DNA of 32,686 nucleotides from an uncultured Clostridia bacterium (lineage in GTDB: Bacteria > Bacillota > Clostridia > Lachnospirales > CALKRZ01), in assembly GCA_937989765.1 (NCBI GenBank), contig CALKRZ010000188.1, positions 1-32,686 of the forward strand, in the 5' to 3' direction. Positions 15,827-24,530 of this stretch are shown piece by piece. The notes below the pieces were generated by a model. The model ran no database searches, was not told where the DNA came from, and saw nothing but the letters and a program-made list of their open reading frames with translations. A program made the position numbers and the translations under genes. How positions within the stretch are numbered: position 1 is the stretch's first letter; each line of letters begins with the position of its first letter.

Positions 15827-17407
15827 ATGAAGCCAAAAAAATTAAAACAGATGAAAGTACATACAAAGAATCATAAAGTAGAGTCTTCGCAGCAAGGGAC
15901 ACCCCAAGATGCTGTCATAGAAACTCAGAGCAAGCAAGAAGACAGTGACTCTAGTAGTACAAAGGTATCCGTAAATATCAAGCAAAATGAAGCATATCTA
16001 AAAAAAGTACTGCAGCCGGGAGCAGATGTGATTTATAAGCACCTGGATCTCCAAGATATAAATGGACAGCCTGTAAATTTTTTGATGGTGTATATCAAAG
16101 GACTCACGATGGAGTCACATATAAATGAATATGTTGTAAAACCTCTGCGTATAGATATACTCCACATGGAGGGAAATATAGAACAAGTAAGACAGCGGAT
16201 TTTATCCTATGTACTCACCATTCAAGAACAATATGATACACAAAAAATACTAGAAGCCATATTAGAAGGACATTTGGCGATCTTTATAGAGGGCTATGAT
16301 CAAGTATTTCTGGCGGATATCAAATATTTTCAAAAGAGAGCGATTACAGTCCCTCAGTCTGAAACCATCTTAGGAGGACCGCAGGAAGCATTTATCGAAG
16401 ATGTAGAGATCAACGTGGGACTCGTCCGAAAGAGAATACGAGATATCCGATTAAAGATTTTGTGGAAAACCATAGGAGAAAAGGACAGGCTTAACCTTGC
16501 AGTTTTATATTTAGAAGGAGTTGCCGAAGAACATGTAATCAAAGAAATAGAAAAACGTCTTGATCAGATGAAAGCCGATGAAGTAGCTGGAATGCAGGCA
16601 CTCAAAAAAGGATTATCGGACAATGCATGGTCCATATTTCCACAGGTCATGACCTCAGAGCGACCCGATCGAATTGAAGAATCGCTACTCCAAGGAAAAG
16701 TAAGTATTATAGTAGATGGCACCCCTTTTGTCATGATTCTTCCAGCATACTTCACAGATTTTTTAGCATCCATGGAAGATGCGAATGAATCTGTATATTA
16801 TTGTTCTATCATGCGATTGGTAAGAATGCTAGCAGCCATTACCACACTTATATTGTCTCCCTTGTATGTGGCACTATTGTCTTTTCATTATGAACTGCTG
16901 CATCCTGATCTTCTCGTAGAGTTAGCCAGATATCGTTCTAGGGTTCCTTTCCCACCTCTTGTAGAAGCGATCATCATGGAGGGGATCGCGGACTTGATAC
17001 GAGAAGCCAGTGCCAGACTACCAAAGCAGGTAGCCCCTACCATCGGTATTGTAGGCGCTTTGATCTTGGGGCAGGCATCTGTTACAGCAGGGATCGTGAG
17101 CCCTATTATGATCTTGGTGGTAGCAGTTTCCACCATTGTATCCAGTGTCATACCAGATTATTCCTTTTCCTACTCTGTGCGGATTTTGCGGTATGTGATG
17201 CTCCTACTCAGTGGTATATTAGGCGCATACGGCATTTCTATTGGACTGATCTTTATTATGGCGCATCTAGTGAGCCTGACCTCCATGGGATACGGATATT
17301 ATTCTCCTATTGCCCCAGCAAGGTTTCATGATTGGAAAAATACAGTCGTAAAATTTCCTAGCCGAAAACAAAAACCTCAGAAGAAGCAGAAAGGAGAAGG
17401 GACATGA
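15827..17407 (+). CDS. gerA: Spore germination protein GerA family (A subunit)
   Basis: 526 residues. A lysine-rich, low-complexity N-terminus (1-50) leads to a soluble N-terminal domain (about 55-300). That domain has the family landmarks LGGPQEAFIEDVEINVGLVR (182-201) and SERPDRIEESLLQGKVSIIV (277-296). Several membrane helices follow (about 330-490), with PFPPLVEAIIMEGIADLIRE at 375-392. It is the A subunit of a Ger receptor in the spore inner membrane, which responds to germinants and probably forms an ion channel. It overlaps the next gene by 4 bp (ATGA) and heads a five-gene operon, with a candidate sigma-G promoter upstream. Confidence 0.95.
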   Translation: MKPKKLKQMKVHTKNHKVESSQQGTPQDAVIETQSKQEDSDSSSTKVSVNIKQNEAYLKKVLQPGADVIYKHLDLQDINGQPVNFLMVYIKGLTMESHINEYVVKPLRIDILHMEGNIEQVRQRILSYVLTIQEQYDTQKILEAILEGHLAIFIEGYDQVFLADIKYFQKRAITVPQSETILGGPQEAFIEDVEINVGLVRKRIRDIRLKILWKTIGEKDRLNLAVLYLEGVAEEHVIKEIEKRLDQMKADEVAGMQALKKGLSDNAWSIFPQVMTSERPDRIEESLLQGKVSIIVDGTPFVMILPAYFTDFLASMEDANESVYYCSIMRLVRMLAAITTLILSPLYVALLSFHYELLHPDLLVELARYRSRVPFPPLVEAIIMEGIADLIREASARLPKQVAPTIGIVGALILGQASVTAGIVSPIMILVVAVSTIVSSVIPDYSFSYSVRILRYVMLLLSGILGAYGISIGLIFIMAHLVSLTSMGYGYYSPIAPARFHDWKNTVVKFPSRKQKPQKKQKGEGT

Positions 17408-18513
17408 GTTCATCCAAACAGGCAGTCACCTCCTTTCAACTCTTTGCGCTTATGAGTCGGTCTGTGATTGCGGTAGGCTTGTTAGGCGTGGCTAGAGATG
17501 TGACAGAGATCGGCAAGCAGGATGGGTGGATTGCTACCTTGTTATGTGGGGCACTCATATCCATACTCATTGGTTTTCTAGTCATGCTATGCCACAGATT
17601 TCCCCAAAGGAGCTTAGTGGAAATGATTGAATATACCCTAGGACATCGAGTCTCCACAATACTCGCTTTTGTATATGGAGCCTACTATTTTGGGATGACA
17701 GCGATGATAACGCGAGAATTGATAGAAATTATCAGCACATGGTTTCTGGATAAAACGCCTTTTTGGGTTATTATGGCAGCAGGGATTATTCCTGTAATAT
17801 ATATTGCGGTCAAAGGAATTCATTGTGTAGTACGGTTTGTAGAAGTAGTATTCATGCTATCACTACCTTTTCTTATACTTATTTTGATGGGGATTCCTTA
17901 TTTCGAATCCATAAATATGATGCCGATAGGTGGAGTGGGTGCCAAAAATATTATCCTATCTATGGAAAAGGTTTTATTTGCCTTTAGTGGGTATGAGATT
18001 TTCCTGTTTTTTAATCCCTATATAGGGGAAAGAAAAAATATACGTAAAATGGTGGTAGGAGCAGGGCTGTTTACAACGATAATCTATACGATGGTGGTAT
18101 TAGTACAGATCTTATTTTTTGGATATGAGGAGTTACAGTTTCTTTTATACACAGTGATGAAATACTTCAGGAGCTTTGAGGTTCCCATTATAGGAAGGTT
18201 AGAATTAGTTTTTATCTTTTTTTGGTCGGCGGCTTTATGCAGCACCCTTTGTATTAATCTGTTTTTAAGTGGCATGGCTTTTGGAAAAGGATTATCATGG
18301 GGTAAAAAACAAGGAAAAGCCACATACCTAATTCTCGGGATTGCTGCGGGGGTGGTTTCTCTTGTGCCAGCCAATATAAAGAGTGTACTGAATATACTTA
18401 CGTGGTTCGGATATACCAATGTAGTAGTGGGCATGATCATTCCTTTTTTGGTACTGCTTCTTTCTTATAGAAAGAAAGTAAAAGGAGGAGAAATCATTGA
18501 TGAATCGGTATAA
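17404..18513 (+). CDS. gerB: Spore germination permease-like protein GerB family, copy 1
   Basis: 369 residues, about ten membrane helices, of the APC-superfamily-like GerAB group that binds the germinant. It opens with SFQLFALMSRSVIAVGLLGV and DVTEIGKQDGW, the typical GerB start. The ATG overlaps the gerA stop. It is closely related to the second B protein at 19644-20768 (shared GQDGW/KQDGW, TPFWVIM, FNPYI-RKN and LYTVMKYFRSFE-type segments), so the pair arose by duplication. The GerC gene starts before this gene ends, indicating translational coupling. Confidence 0.95.
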   Translation: MSSSKQAVTSFQLFALMSRSVIAVGLLGVARDVTEIGKQDGWIATLLCGALISILIGFLVMLCHRFPQRSLVEMIEYTLGHRVSTILAFVYGAYYFGMTAMITRELIEIISTWFLDKTPFWVIMAAGIIPVIYIAVKGIHCVVRFVEVVFMLSLPFLILILMGIPYFESINMMPIGGVGAKNIILSMEKVLFAFSGYEIFLFFNPYIGERKNIRKMVVGAGLFTTIIYTMVVLVQILFFGYEELQFLLYTVMKYFRSFEVPIIGRLELVFIFFWSAALCSTLCINLFLSGMAFGKGLSWGKKQGKATYLILGIAAGVVSLVPANIKSVLNILTWFGYTNVVVGMIIPFLVLLLSYRKKVKGGEIIDESV

Positions 18514-19621
18514 AAAAATAGCTTCAATCATATTGGTAAGCTGCCTTTTGACTGGGTGTTGGGACTCAGAGGAAGTGGATAATATCTATCTCCCTTTTGG
18601 AGCTGCGGTAGATGAGACACAAAATCCGAAGGAGATCAAAGTAAGCTTTTTGGCACCGAATTTTTCACAGAAAGTGCTGGACGATACCATCGTATTAAAA
18701 GGATTAGGTCAGTCCATAGGAGAAGCGCAACAAAATATGCAGACCAAGTTTCATCATGAGTTTAATCCTGGTCATATGCAGATTATTTTGATATCAGAAA
18801 AAGTGGCTACAGATAACAATATCGTACAATTCCTTGAATTTTTCGGGAGAAGTCCTAAGATCAAGGAATACATCAATATCCTTGTGACCAAAGAAGATGC
18901 CGATATGGCATTTGATATGGAGCTTCAGTCTACGCCTTACCCTACTCAGTTGATCCATGAAGGCGTGCAGCAAAATTATGAAGATAAACGATATCCTTCT
19001 AGAACGATTCGGACTTTTTTTAATAGGTGGTCTCAAGAAGGCATCGAACCTAGCCTACCCTATCTGGAAATGGAGCTCTCTGAAGGAAAACCTATCGGCA
19101 TTATCATGGATAAGATTGCAGTGTTTAGAGACGATCGCATGGTAGGTGTGCTAGATGAAAGGGAGTCATTAGCCTATATGCTCTTAACAGGCAGTGGCAT
19201 TGGGAAAAGATATTTTATGCCACAAAATGAGAAACACAAGGGATATGCCAGTATGGATATTTTTAAAGTCAAAAGCAAGATAAGTGTGCATATCAAAGAG
19301 GGAGAGCCTTATTTTACTGCGAAAGTACAGATCACAGGAGATGTGTCCGAATATGAAACAGGAAGTACAGAAACATTATTTGAAGATAGAAATATTCCCA
19401 AGTTAGAAAGAAATTTTGCTGCAGAATTCGAACAACTGATCACACAAGCTGTAACCGTACTACAAAAGAAACATCAAAGTGATATTGTGGGTTTTGGACG
19501 AATACTGAAAGGCAGGTATCCAGAAGATTTTCAAGAGGATCGTTGGAGAGAGCAATTTGAGGACATAAAAATACAAGTGGAGGTTCAAGTGAAAATTCGT
19601 ACCATTGGTGTATCCATGTAG
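18497..19621 (+). CDS. gerC: Spore germination lipoprotein GerC family, copy 1
   Basis: 374 residues. The signal sequence ends in the lipobox LTGC with the lipid-modified cysteine at 21, followed by W-D-S-E-E-V-D, the family hallmark. The body carries GerC motifs (APNFSQK, GQSIGEAQQNMQTK, LQSTPYPTQ and a C-terminal DIVGFGRILKGRYPEDF). As the C subunit it is anchored on the outer face of the spore inner membrane and is needed for receptor function. TTG at 18497 has GGAGG 8 nt upstream; the ATG at 18500 is an alternative. It overlaps gerB by 17 bp. Confidence 0.95.
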   Translation: MMNRYKKIASIILVSCLLTGCWDSEEVDNIYLPFGAAVDETQNPKEIKVSFLAPNFSQKVLDDTIVLKGLGQSIGEAQQNMQTKFHHEFNPGHMQIILISEKVATDNNIVQFLEFFGRSPKIKEYINILVTKEDADMAFDMELQSTPYPTQLIHEGVQQNYEDKRYPSRTIRTFFNRWSQEGIEPSLPYLEMELSEGKPIGIIMDKIAVFRDDRMVGVLDERESLAYMLLTGSGIGKRYFMPQNEKHKGYASMDIFKVKSKISVHIKEGEPYFTAKVQITGDVSEYETGSTETLFEDRNIPKLERNFAAEFEQLITQAVTVLQKKHQSDIVGFGRILKGRYPEDFQEDRWREQFEDIKIQVEVQVKIRTIGVSM

Positions 19622-19643
19622 GAGATGCCAGAAAGGAATCTAT

Positions 19644-20768
19644 ATGAGTAAGAATAGAGCAAGACCCTCTAGAGTGACTGCATTTCAACTATTTGCGATC
19701 ATCGTTCGAGGGGTGATTGGTGTAGGGATCTTAGGGCTTGCTAGGGTAGTCACAGAGGAAGCCAAGCAGGACGGATGGATTTCTATTTTGGGAGCAGGTG
19801 CTGTGTTGGCAGTAGGGATGGTGGCATTTACTGCACTATGCAACCGATATCCCCATAAGACGATCCTAGAAATAGTCGAGCATATACTGGGAAAGTGGAT
19901 AGGGAAATGCATGGGAATCTTATTTACAGGAAGCTTTGTATTTGGATCTGCTTTGCTAGTAAGATATTTTGCAGAAGTAATGGCTACATGGTTTCTTCAT
20001 GAGACTCCTTTTTGGGTTATTATGCTAACAGCCATGATGATGGTAGTCTATATCAGCCATAAGGGAATGTCTTGCCTTATTCGATTTAATGAGTTGATTT
20101 TCATGATTTTACTTCCAACAATCCTTGTGTTCTTCATCGGCATGCCTTATGTTCGGATGTTCAATATCATGCCCATAGGAGGAGCGGGGGCAGGTGCCAT
20201 GATCAAATCCATTAGGCCTGCTTTATTTGCTTTAGGGGGATATGAAGTACTGTTTTTTTTGAATCCTTATATCGATAGCAGAAAAAATGTAGGAAAAGCA
20301 TGTGTAGGAGCCGTAGCATTCATTACCTTTTTTTATAGTGCGATTGTATTCCTTCAGATAGGTTTTTTTGGTCATGAAGAGCTGCAGTTTCTAATATTTA
20401 CGGTCATGAAGTATTTGAGGAGTTTTGAAATTGGCGTATTTGGCAGATTGGATTTACTATTTATCTTTGTTTGGTCCTTTGTCATCATCAGCACGCTTAG
20501 TATCCATTATTTTTTGGTAGGGTTCACCATAGGAGAAACCTTTACTATACCAGATCAAAAAAGAAAAATGCTGTATATCATCCTAGCGCCTGTAATGGTA
20601 GGACTCGCCTATATACCGCCAGATGTTCAGATGGTAGTAGAATTTGCAGGCATTTTAGGAGTAGTTAAATTCATACTGTGGTTTATTGCTCCTTTGATAC
20701 TTTTTGTACTATCTTTACTTTTGGAAAGAAAAGGTGATACGAGTGAAGCACCTAAGGATTTTATGTAG
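19644..20768 (+). CDS. gerB: Spore germination permease-like protein GerB family, copy 2
   Basis: 374 residues, about ten membrane helices. It opens SRVTAFQLFAIIVRGVIGVGILGLA and closely parallels copy 1 along its length. ATG at 19644 is chosen for the AAAGGA site upstream; an earlier in-frame start at 19605 would overlap gerC copy 1. Differences from copy 1 in the membrane segments could change germinant choice. It is the fourth gene of an A-B-C-B-C operon in which the second B-C pair lacks its own A gene. Confidence 0.95.
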   Translation: MSKNRARPSRVTAFQLFAIIVRGVIGVGILGLARVVTEEAKQDGWISILGAGAVLAVGMVAFTALCNRYPHKTILEIVEHILGKWIGKCMGILFTGSFVFGSALLVRYFAEVMATWFLHETPFWVIMLTAMMMVVYISHKGMSCLIRFNELIFMILLPTILVFFIGMPYVRMFNIMPIGGAGAGAMIKSIRPALFALGGYEVLFFLNPYIDSRKNVGKACVGAVAFITFFYSAIVFLQIGFFGHEELQFLIFTVMKYLRSFEIGVFGRLDLLFIFVWSFVIISTLSIHYFLVGFTIGETFTIPDQKRKMLYIILAPVMVGLAYIPPDVQMVVEFAGILGVVKFILWFIAPLILFVLSLLLERKGDTSEAPKDFM

Positions 20769-21912
20769 AAATATATCTAGGTTTTTGAGTATCATGGGGA
20801 TTGTAGTACTGCTGACGGGTTGTTGGGATGCAGAAGAAGTGGACGATATTTTTTTGCCTTTTGCTATAGCGGTGGATTCTTACGAATCTGTAGGAGATAT
20901 CAAAGTCAGTATACTAGCCCCTTCTTTTTCTCGTAAGATACAGGATGAAGTAGTAGTACTAAAAGGAACAGGTCGATCGATCATAGAAGCCAAACAAAAT
21001 ATGCAGATCAAGGTGCATAAAGAAATTAATATAGGTCATGTACAAGTACTGCTGCTGTCGAAACAGCTAGCACAAGAGCAGCGTATTAGCCCTTTTTTGA
21101 AGAGTTTGAGTCGAAATCCTCGGATTAAGGAATACTTAAATATATTCATCATGGATGGTAATGCAGAAGAGGCTTTTGATCTGCGGCTTCAGTCTACGCC
21201 TTTTCCTTCCGAGATCATGAATACGGGAGCCAAACTTAATTATCCCGATATGCGATCTCCGTCTAGAACATTACGAACTTTTTTGAATGATTTGAAACAG
21301 GAAGGCATTGAACCTAGTATACCTTATCTAGAACTAGAACGAGCAGAAGGAAAACCTATCGGTGTGATCATGGAAAAGATCGCTGTATTTCAAGATGACC
21401 GTATAGTAGGGATTTTGGGCAAAAGAGAATCGATGGGGTATATGGTCATGATGGGAGCCGCCAAGCAAAAGCAGATTACGATGGATCATGTGGGGTTTAA
21501 CGAAAAGGATAAAGAAGCGACTCCTCAAGGAGGCTTTGCAAGTTTTAATATTTTTCGTGCGGATAGTCGGATCAAGCCCTATATACTAGAAGATGAACCA
21601 TATTTTACGGTATACGTTAACGTAGTGGGAGAAATCACAGAGCATAAACCGATAGTCCAAGCAAAGTTGTTAGAAGAAGGACATATTGAAATGATGGAAA
21701 AAGAATTTGCCCAAGAGTTTAAAAAATTAATAGAAGAAAGCCTGCAGCAGATTCAAAAAGAGTATGAAAGTGATATCGTAGGATTTGGAAGAACGCTACG
21801 AGCCTACTATCCTAAGTATTTTTCAGAAGAAGAGTGGAAAAAGCAGTTTAAGGATGTTAAAATTAAGGTTAAGGTGAATGTAAAGATCAGAAGCATAGGG
21901 GTAGCCCTGTAA
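20743..21912 (+). CDS. gerC: Spore germination lipoprotein GerC family, copy 2
   Basis: 389 residues from GTG at 20743, preceded by AAAGGTGA; it overlaps gerB copy 2 by 26 bp. The signal sequence ends LLTGC (lipid cysteine 27) followed by WDAEEVDD. It is highly similar to copy 1 (for example LQSTPFPSE, SRTLRTFLND, EGIEPSIPYLELE, GFGRTLRAYYPKYF). A short insertion near the middle (HVGFNEKDKEATPQGG) is absent from copy 1. It is presumably the partner of gerB copy 2. A CDF transporter gene follows after about 49 bp without an obvious terminator. Confidence 0.95.
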   Translation: MKHLRILCRNISRFLSIMGIVVLLTGCWDAEEVDDIFLPFAIAVDSYESVGDIKVSILAPSFSRKIQDEVVVLKGTGRSIIEAKQNMQIKVHKEINIGHVQVLLLSKQLAQEQRISPFLKSLSRNPRIKEYLNIFIMDGNAEEAFDLRLQSTPFPSEIMNTGAKLNYPDMRSPSRTLRTFLNDLKQEGIEPSIPYLELERAEGKPIGVIMEKIAVFQDDRIVGILGKRESMGYMVMMGAAKQKQITMDHVGFNEKDKEATPQGGFASFNIFRADSRIKPYILEDEPYFTVYVNVVGEITEHKPIVQAKLLEEGHIEMMEKEFAQEFKKLIEESLQQIQKEYESDIVGFGRTLRAYYPKYFSEEEWKKQFKDVKIKVKVNVKIRSIGVAL

Positions 21913-21961
21913 ACATAGGAAAAACAGATCCAACGATAGATAGTAACGGGGAGGTATGGCA

Positions 21962-22849
21962 GTGAATGATCAAGAGCGGATGGCGGTAGGAGAAAAAGTG
22001 ACCAAGGTGATCATCGGAGCCAATCTAGGGCTAGCGGCGTTAAAGCTTCTGGCAGGTTTTTTCGGCAGAAGTAATGCCATGATCGCAGATGGCGTGAATT
22101 CTACGGCGGATGTACTTACTACGGCAGCTGTGATGATGGGACTTCGTTTGTCCAACAAGCCAGAGGATGAAAGTCATCCCTATGGTCATGAAAAGATAGA
22201 GCCAGTGGTAGCTAAGCTATTGGCGATTGTATTATTTGGGACAGCACTACTGATCGGATATAATGCAGTACAGCTTATTAGGCGAGGAGGCTATGAAACG
22301 CCACGGGGCATCGCCATCTATGCGGCGGTTGTGTCGCTTGGGATCAAAGAGTGGATGTATCGGTATACCGTAAAAGGAGCAAGAAAGATCAATAGTGCGG
22401 CCCTCATGGCGGATGCATGGAACCATCGGACGGACAGTTTTTCTTCAGTGGGTACGCTTGTGGGGATTGTAGGTGCTAGAATGGGATTTCCCATACTAGA
22501 TCCTCTGGCAGCCATCCTAGTAGCCATCCTTATCATGAAAGTAGCCCTCGATATCTATATGGAATCCATCCATCAGCTCATGGATCGAGCGGCGGATAAA
22601 ATAACAGTGGAGAAGATCGAGAAGCTGATCTTAGAAGTACAAGGTGTATGCTGTATCGATCTCCTAAAGACCCGCATCCATGTTAGCAAACTATATGTAG
22701 ATGTAGAAATCGGAGTCGATGAAAACCTCACGGTAAAAGCTGCCCATGAGATTGCAGAAGCAGTTCATGATCATATAGAAGCCAAGGAAGAACGGGTAAA
22801 GCACTGTATGGTTCATGTGAATCCACATAAACTAGTTTCCAGTAAATGA
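21962..22849 (+). CDS. Cation diffusion facilitator (CDF) transporter, Asn-type metal site
   Basis: About 295 residues with six membrane helices and a cytosolic C-terminal domain ending KHCMVHVNPH. It exports divalent cations in exchange for protons. In helix 2 the site reads N-S-T-A-D (in ADGVNSTAD) and in helix 5 N-H-R-T-D (in ADAWNHRTD), so both site-A positions that are His in many Zn transporters are Asn here. The GTG at 21962 has GGGGAGG 7 nt upstream; the ATG at 21956 is too close to it. It may be the last gene of the ger operon. A hairpin at 22849-22883 follows. Confidence 0.92.
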   Translation: MNDQERMAVGEKVTKVIIGANLGLAALKLLAGFFGRSNAMIADGVNSTADVLTTAAVMMGLRLSNKPEDESHPYGHEKIEPVVAKLLAIVLFGTALLIGYNAVQLIRRGGYETPRGIAIYAAVVSLGIKEWMYRYTVKGARKINSAALMADAWNHRTDSFSSVGTLVGIVGARMGFPILDPLAAILVAILIMKVALDIYMESIHQLMDRAADKITVEKIEKLILEVQGVCCIDLLKTRIHVSKLYVDVEIGVDENLTVKAAHEIAEAVHDHIEAKEERVKHCMVHVNPHKLVSSK

Positions 22850-22883
22850 GTGAACCCCACCTGATCTTGAGGTGGGGTTCACT
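22849..22883. terminator. Strong GC-rich hairpin after the CDF gene
   Basis: AGTGAACCCCACCT and AGGTGGGGTTCACT pair perfectly over 14 bp around a 7-nt loop, between converging genes. There is no U-tract after the stem on either strand, so classical intrinsic termination is uncertain; it may instead protect 3' ends. Confidence 0.65.
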
Positions 22884-22902
22884 ACATGATGCATGTAAAT
22901 GA

Positions 22903-23379
22903 CTAGGCAGACAAAGACGCTACAAATTTTTGAATTTTTTCTGGAGGTAGATCGGAATAGTTTTTGCCTCCCATGACGACTTTGGTGATGAGACGATCTA
23001 CAAATCCCATGCGTGCCGAAATCACCTCTGAACCGAGGACATCCTTCACAGTAGCATGAGCATACAGTTCAGCAGGAAAGGCACTTTCCAGTTGCTTAAA
23101 CTTAGTATCATTCTCAGGAGAAGCGGCGCATATAAATAACCCAATACGCTTCTTCAATAGAGTAGGAAGATGGGTAGCGCCGTATTCGAGCATCTTTTTT
23201 TGGATGCTACCCATATAGATAGAGCCACCCAAAATTACCGTATCGTATGCATCCAAATTGGGTGCATTTTGTTTCATCAAATTAACTAAGGTAACATCTC
23301 CATCGAGGGTAGATTTCATCATAGTAGCTACCTTTTCTACGCTACCGTATTTCGTTGTATAAATGAGTATAGTTTTCAT
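22903..23379 (-). CDS. Flavodoxin-domain protein (HemG-like)
   Basis: A 158-residue FMN-binding fold. The phosphate loop YTTKYGSVEKVA (8-19) and GGSIYMGSI are characteristic of the flavodoxin-5 / menaquinone-dependent protoporphyrinogen oxidase group. Many clostridial members are general redox flavoproteins, so a heme role is not implied. ATG at 23379 is chosen because AGGAGATG lies just upstream; the longer frame to 23424 has no site. A promoter (23413-23441) and a Fur-like palindrome (23503-23518) lie in the shared upstream region with the divergent CDF gene. Flavodoxins are commonly induced under iron limitation, which fits. Confidence 0.85.
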   Translation of the reverse strand: MKTILIYTTKYGSVEKVATMMKSTLDGDVTLVNLMKQNAPNLDAYDTVILGGSIYMGSIQKKMLEYGATHLPTLLKKRIGLFICAASPENDTKFKQLESAFPAELYAHATVKDVLGSEVISARMGFVDRLITKVVMGGKNYSDLPPEKIQKFVASLSA

Positions 23380-23412
23380 AAATTCATCTCCTATTGATAC
23401 GATTCTGTACTT

Positions 23413-23441
23413 AGTATATACCATTTTAGGTAGACAGACAA
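23413..23441 (-). promoter_or_regulatory. Promoter of the flavodoxin gene
   Basis: Minus strand: TTGTCT (23441-23436), 17 bp, TATACT (23418-23413), about 35 bp before the start codon. Confidence 0.55.
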
Positions 23442-23502
23442 TGGATTTTTCCTAGAAAGGATTATACATATAGGGAATTAATATCAAAAAAAAATACAGC
23501 TC

Positions 23503-23518
23503 ATTATCAAATGATAAT
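23503..23518. promoter_or_regulatory. Fur-like palindrome in the flavodoxin/CDF divergent region
   Basis: ATTATCA-AA-TGATAAT is an exact 7+2+7 inverted repeat in the shared control region. Its half-sites are those seen at 905-932 and 11643-11658 but in the opposite order. It lies about 20 bp upstream of the CDF -35. A metal-responsive role is inference. Confidence 0.45.
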
Positions 23519-23538
23519 AAATATTACACTGAAAAACA

Positions 23539-23567
23539 TTGTAAAATAAGCATTTATCCTATATAAT
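23539..23567 (+). promoter_or_regulatory. Promoter of the second CDF gene
   Basis: TTGTAA (23539-23544), 17 bp, perfect TATAAT (23562-23567), 43 bp before the start codon. Confidence 0.65.
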
Positions 23568-23609
23568 CTGCATATAGTAAATTATCAATTACAAAGTGGA
23601 GTGAAAAGG

Positions 23610-24515
23610 ATGAATGATGAACAGCGATATCAACTGGGCAATCATATATCAAAAGTAACGATAGGAGTGAATGTAGGACTTTCGGTAGTCAAGCTATTGG
23701 CAGGAGTGATCGGGAGAAGTGGTGCCATGATAGCCGATGGTGTCCATTCTTTATCAGATGTACTCAGTACAATGGCAGTGATGATCGGATTACGGATGGC
23801 GAAAAAGCCAGCCGATGCAGACCATCCTTACGGCCATGAAAAAATGGAATCGGTAGCAACAATACTTCTAGCAACACTCCTTCTCTTTACAGCAGGTGGG
23901 ATCGCTTATAGCGGATTTATGAATATAATAAAAGGAAGTACATCTGTGCCTGGGCGTATTGCTGTCTATGCTGCGTTGAGTTCTATTGGAGTGAAAGAAT
24001 GGATGTATCACTATACCATCAAAGGAGCCAAAAAAATAAATAGTACAGCGCTTCAGGCAGATGCTTGGCATCACAGGTCAGATGCATTTTCTTCCATTGG
24101 TTCATTGGTAGGAATTATAGGTGCTAGACTGGGATTTAGTATATTAGATCCCTTGGCAGCATTGGTTATCTCTGTTTTGATAGGAAAAGTAGCCGTAGAG
24201 ATTTATATACAAGCTGTACGGCAAATGTTAGATGAATCTGCGGATGAAGAAACCCTCCAAAAGCTTCAAGAACATATTTTATCCATCCGAGGAGTGCTTC
24301 AGATCGATGAGTTAAAGACCCGTATCCATGCCAATAAGGTATATGTGGATGTGGAAATAGCAGTCGATCAAGAGCTCACTATTTGCCAAGCGCATAAGAT
24401 TGCAGAAAAAGTCCATGACACGATAGAACAAAAGGAAGAAAAAGTGAAGCACTGTATGGTTCATGTGAACCCTTGCGAAACAAAACAAACACAAAAAACT
24501 CTATCCGGAGTATAG
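23610..24515 (+). CDS. Cation diffusion facilitator (CDF) transporter, His-type metal site
   Basis: About 301 residues, paralogous to the protein at 21962-22849 along its whole length (same YGHEK, GVKEWMYHYT-KGAKKINS and KHCMVHVNP segments). Helix 2 has H-S-L-S-D (ADGVHSLSD) and helix 5 H-H-R-S-D (ADAWHHRSD): a HxxxD/HxxxD site of the kind linked to Zn2+ and related metals. The neighbouring paralog has Asn at both positions. ATG at 23610 with GGAG 8 nt upstream is preferred to GTG at 23601. It has its own promoter and a terminator overlapping its last codons. Confidence 0.92.
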   Translation: MNDEQRYQLGNHISKVTIGVNVGLSVVKLLAGVIGRSGAMIADGVHSLSDVLSTMAVMIGLRMAKKPADADHPYGHEKMESVATILLATLLLFTAGGIAYSGFMNIIKGSTSVPGRIAVYAALSSIGVKEWMYHYTIKGAKKINSTALQADAWHHRSDAFSSIGSLVGIIGARLGFSILDPLAALVISVLIGKVAVEIYIQAVRQMLDESADEETLQKLQEHILSIRGVLQIDELKTRIHANKVYVDVEIAVDQELTICQAHKIAEKVHDTIEQKEEKVKHCMVHVNPCETKQTQKTLSGV

Positions 24516-24530
24516 GATAGAGTTTTTTTT
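24493..24530 (+). terminator. Terminator of the second CDF gene
   Basis: AAAACTCTATCC and GGATAGAGTTTT pair around an 8-nt loop, followed by more T. The stem overlaps the final codons and stop of the gene, and the converging gene's stop codon begins immediately after. Confidence 0.88.
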
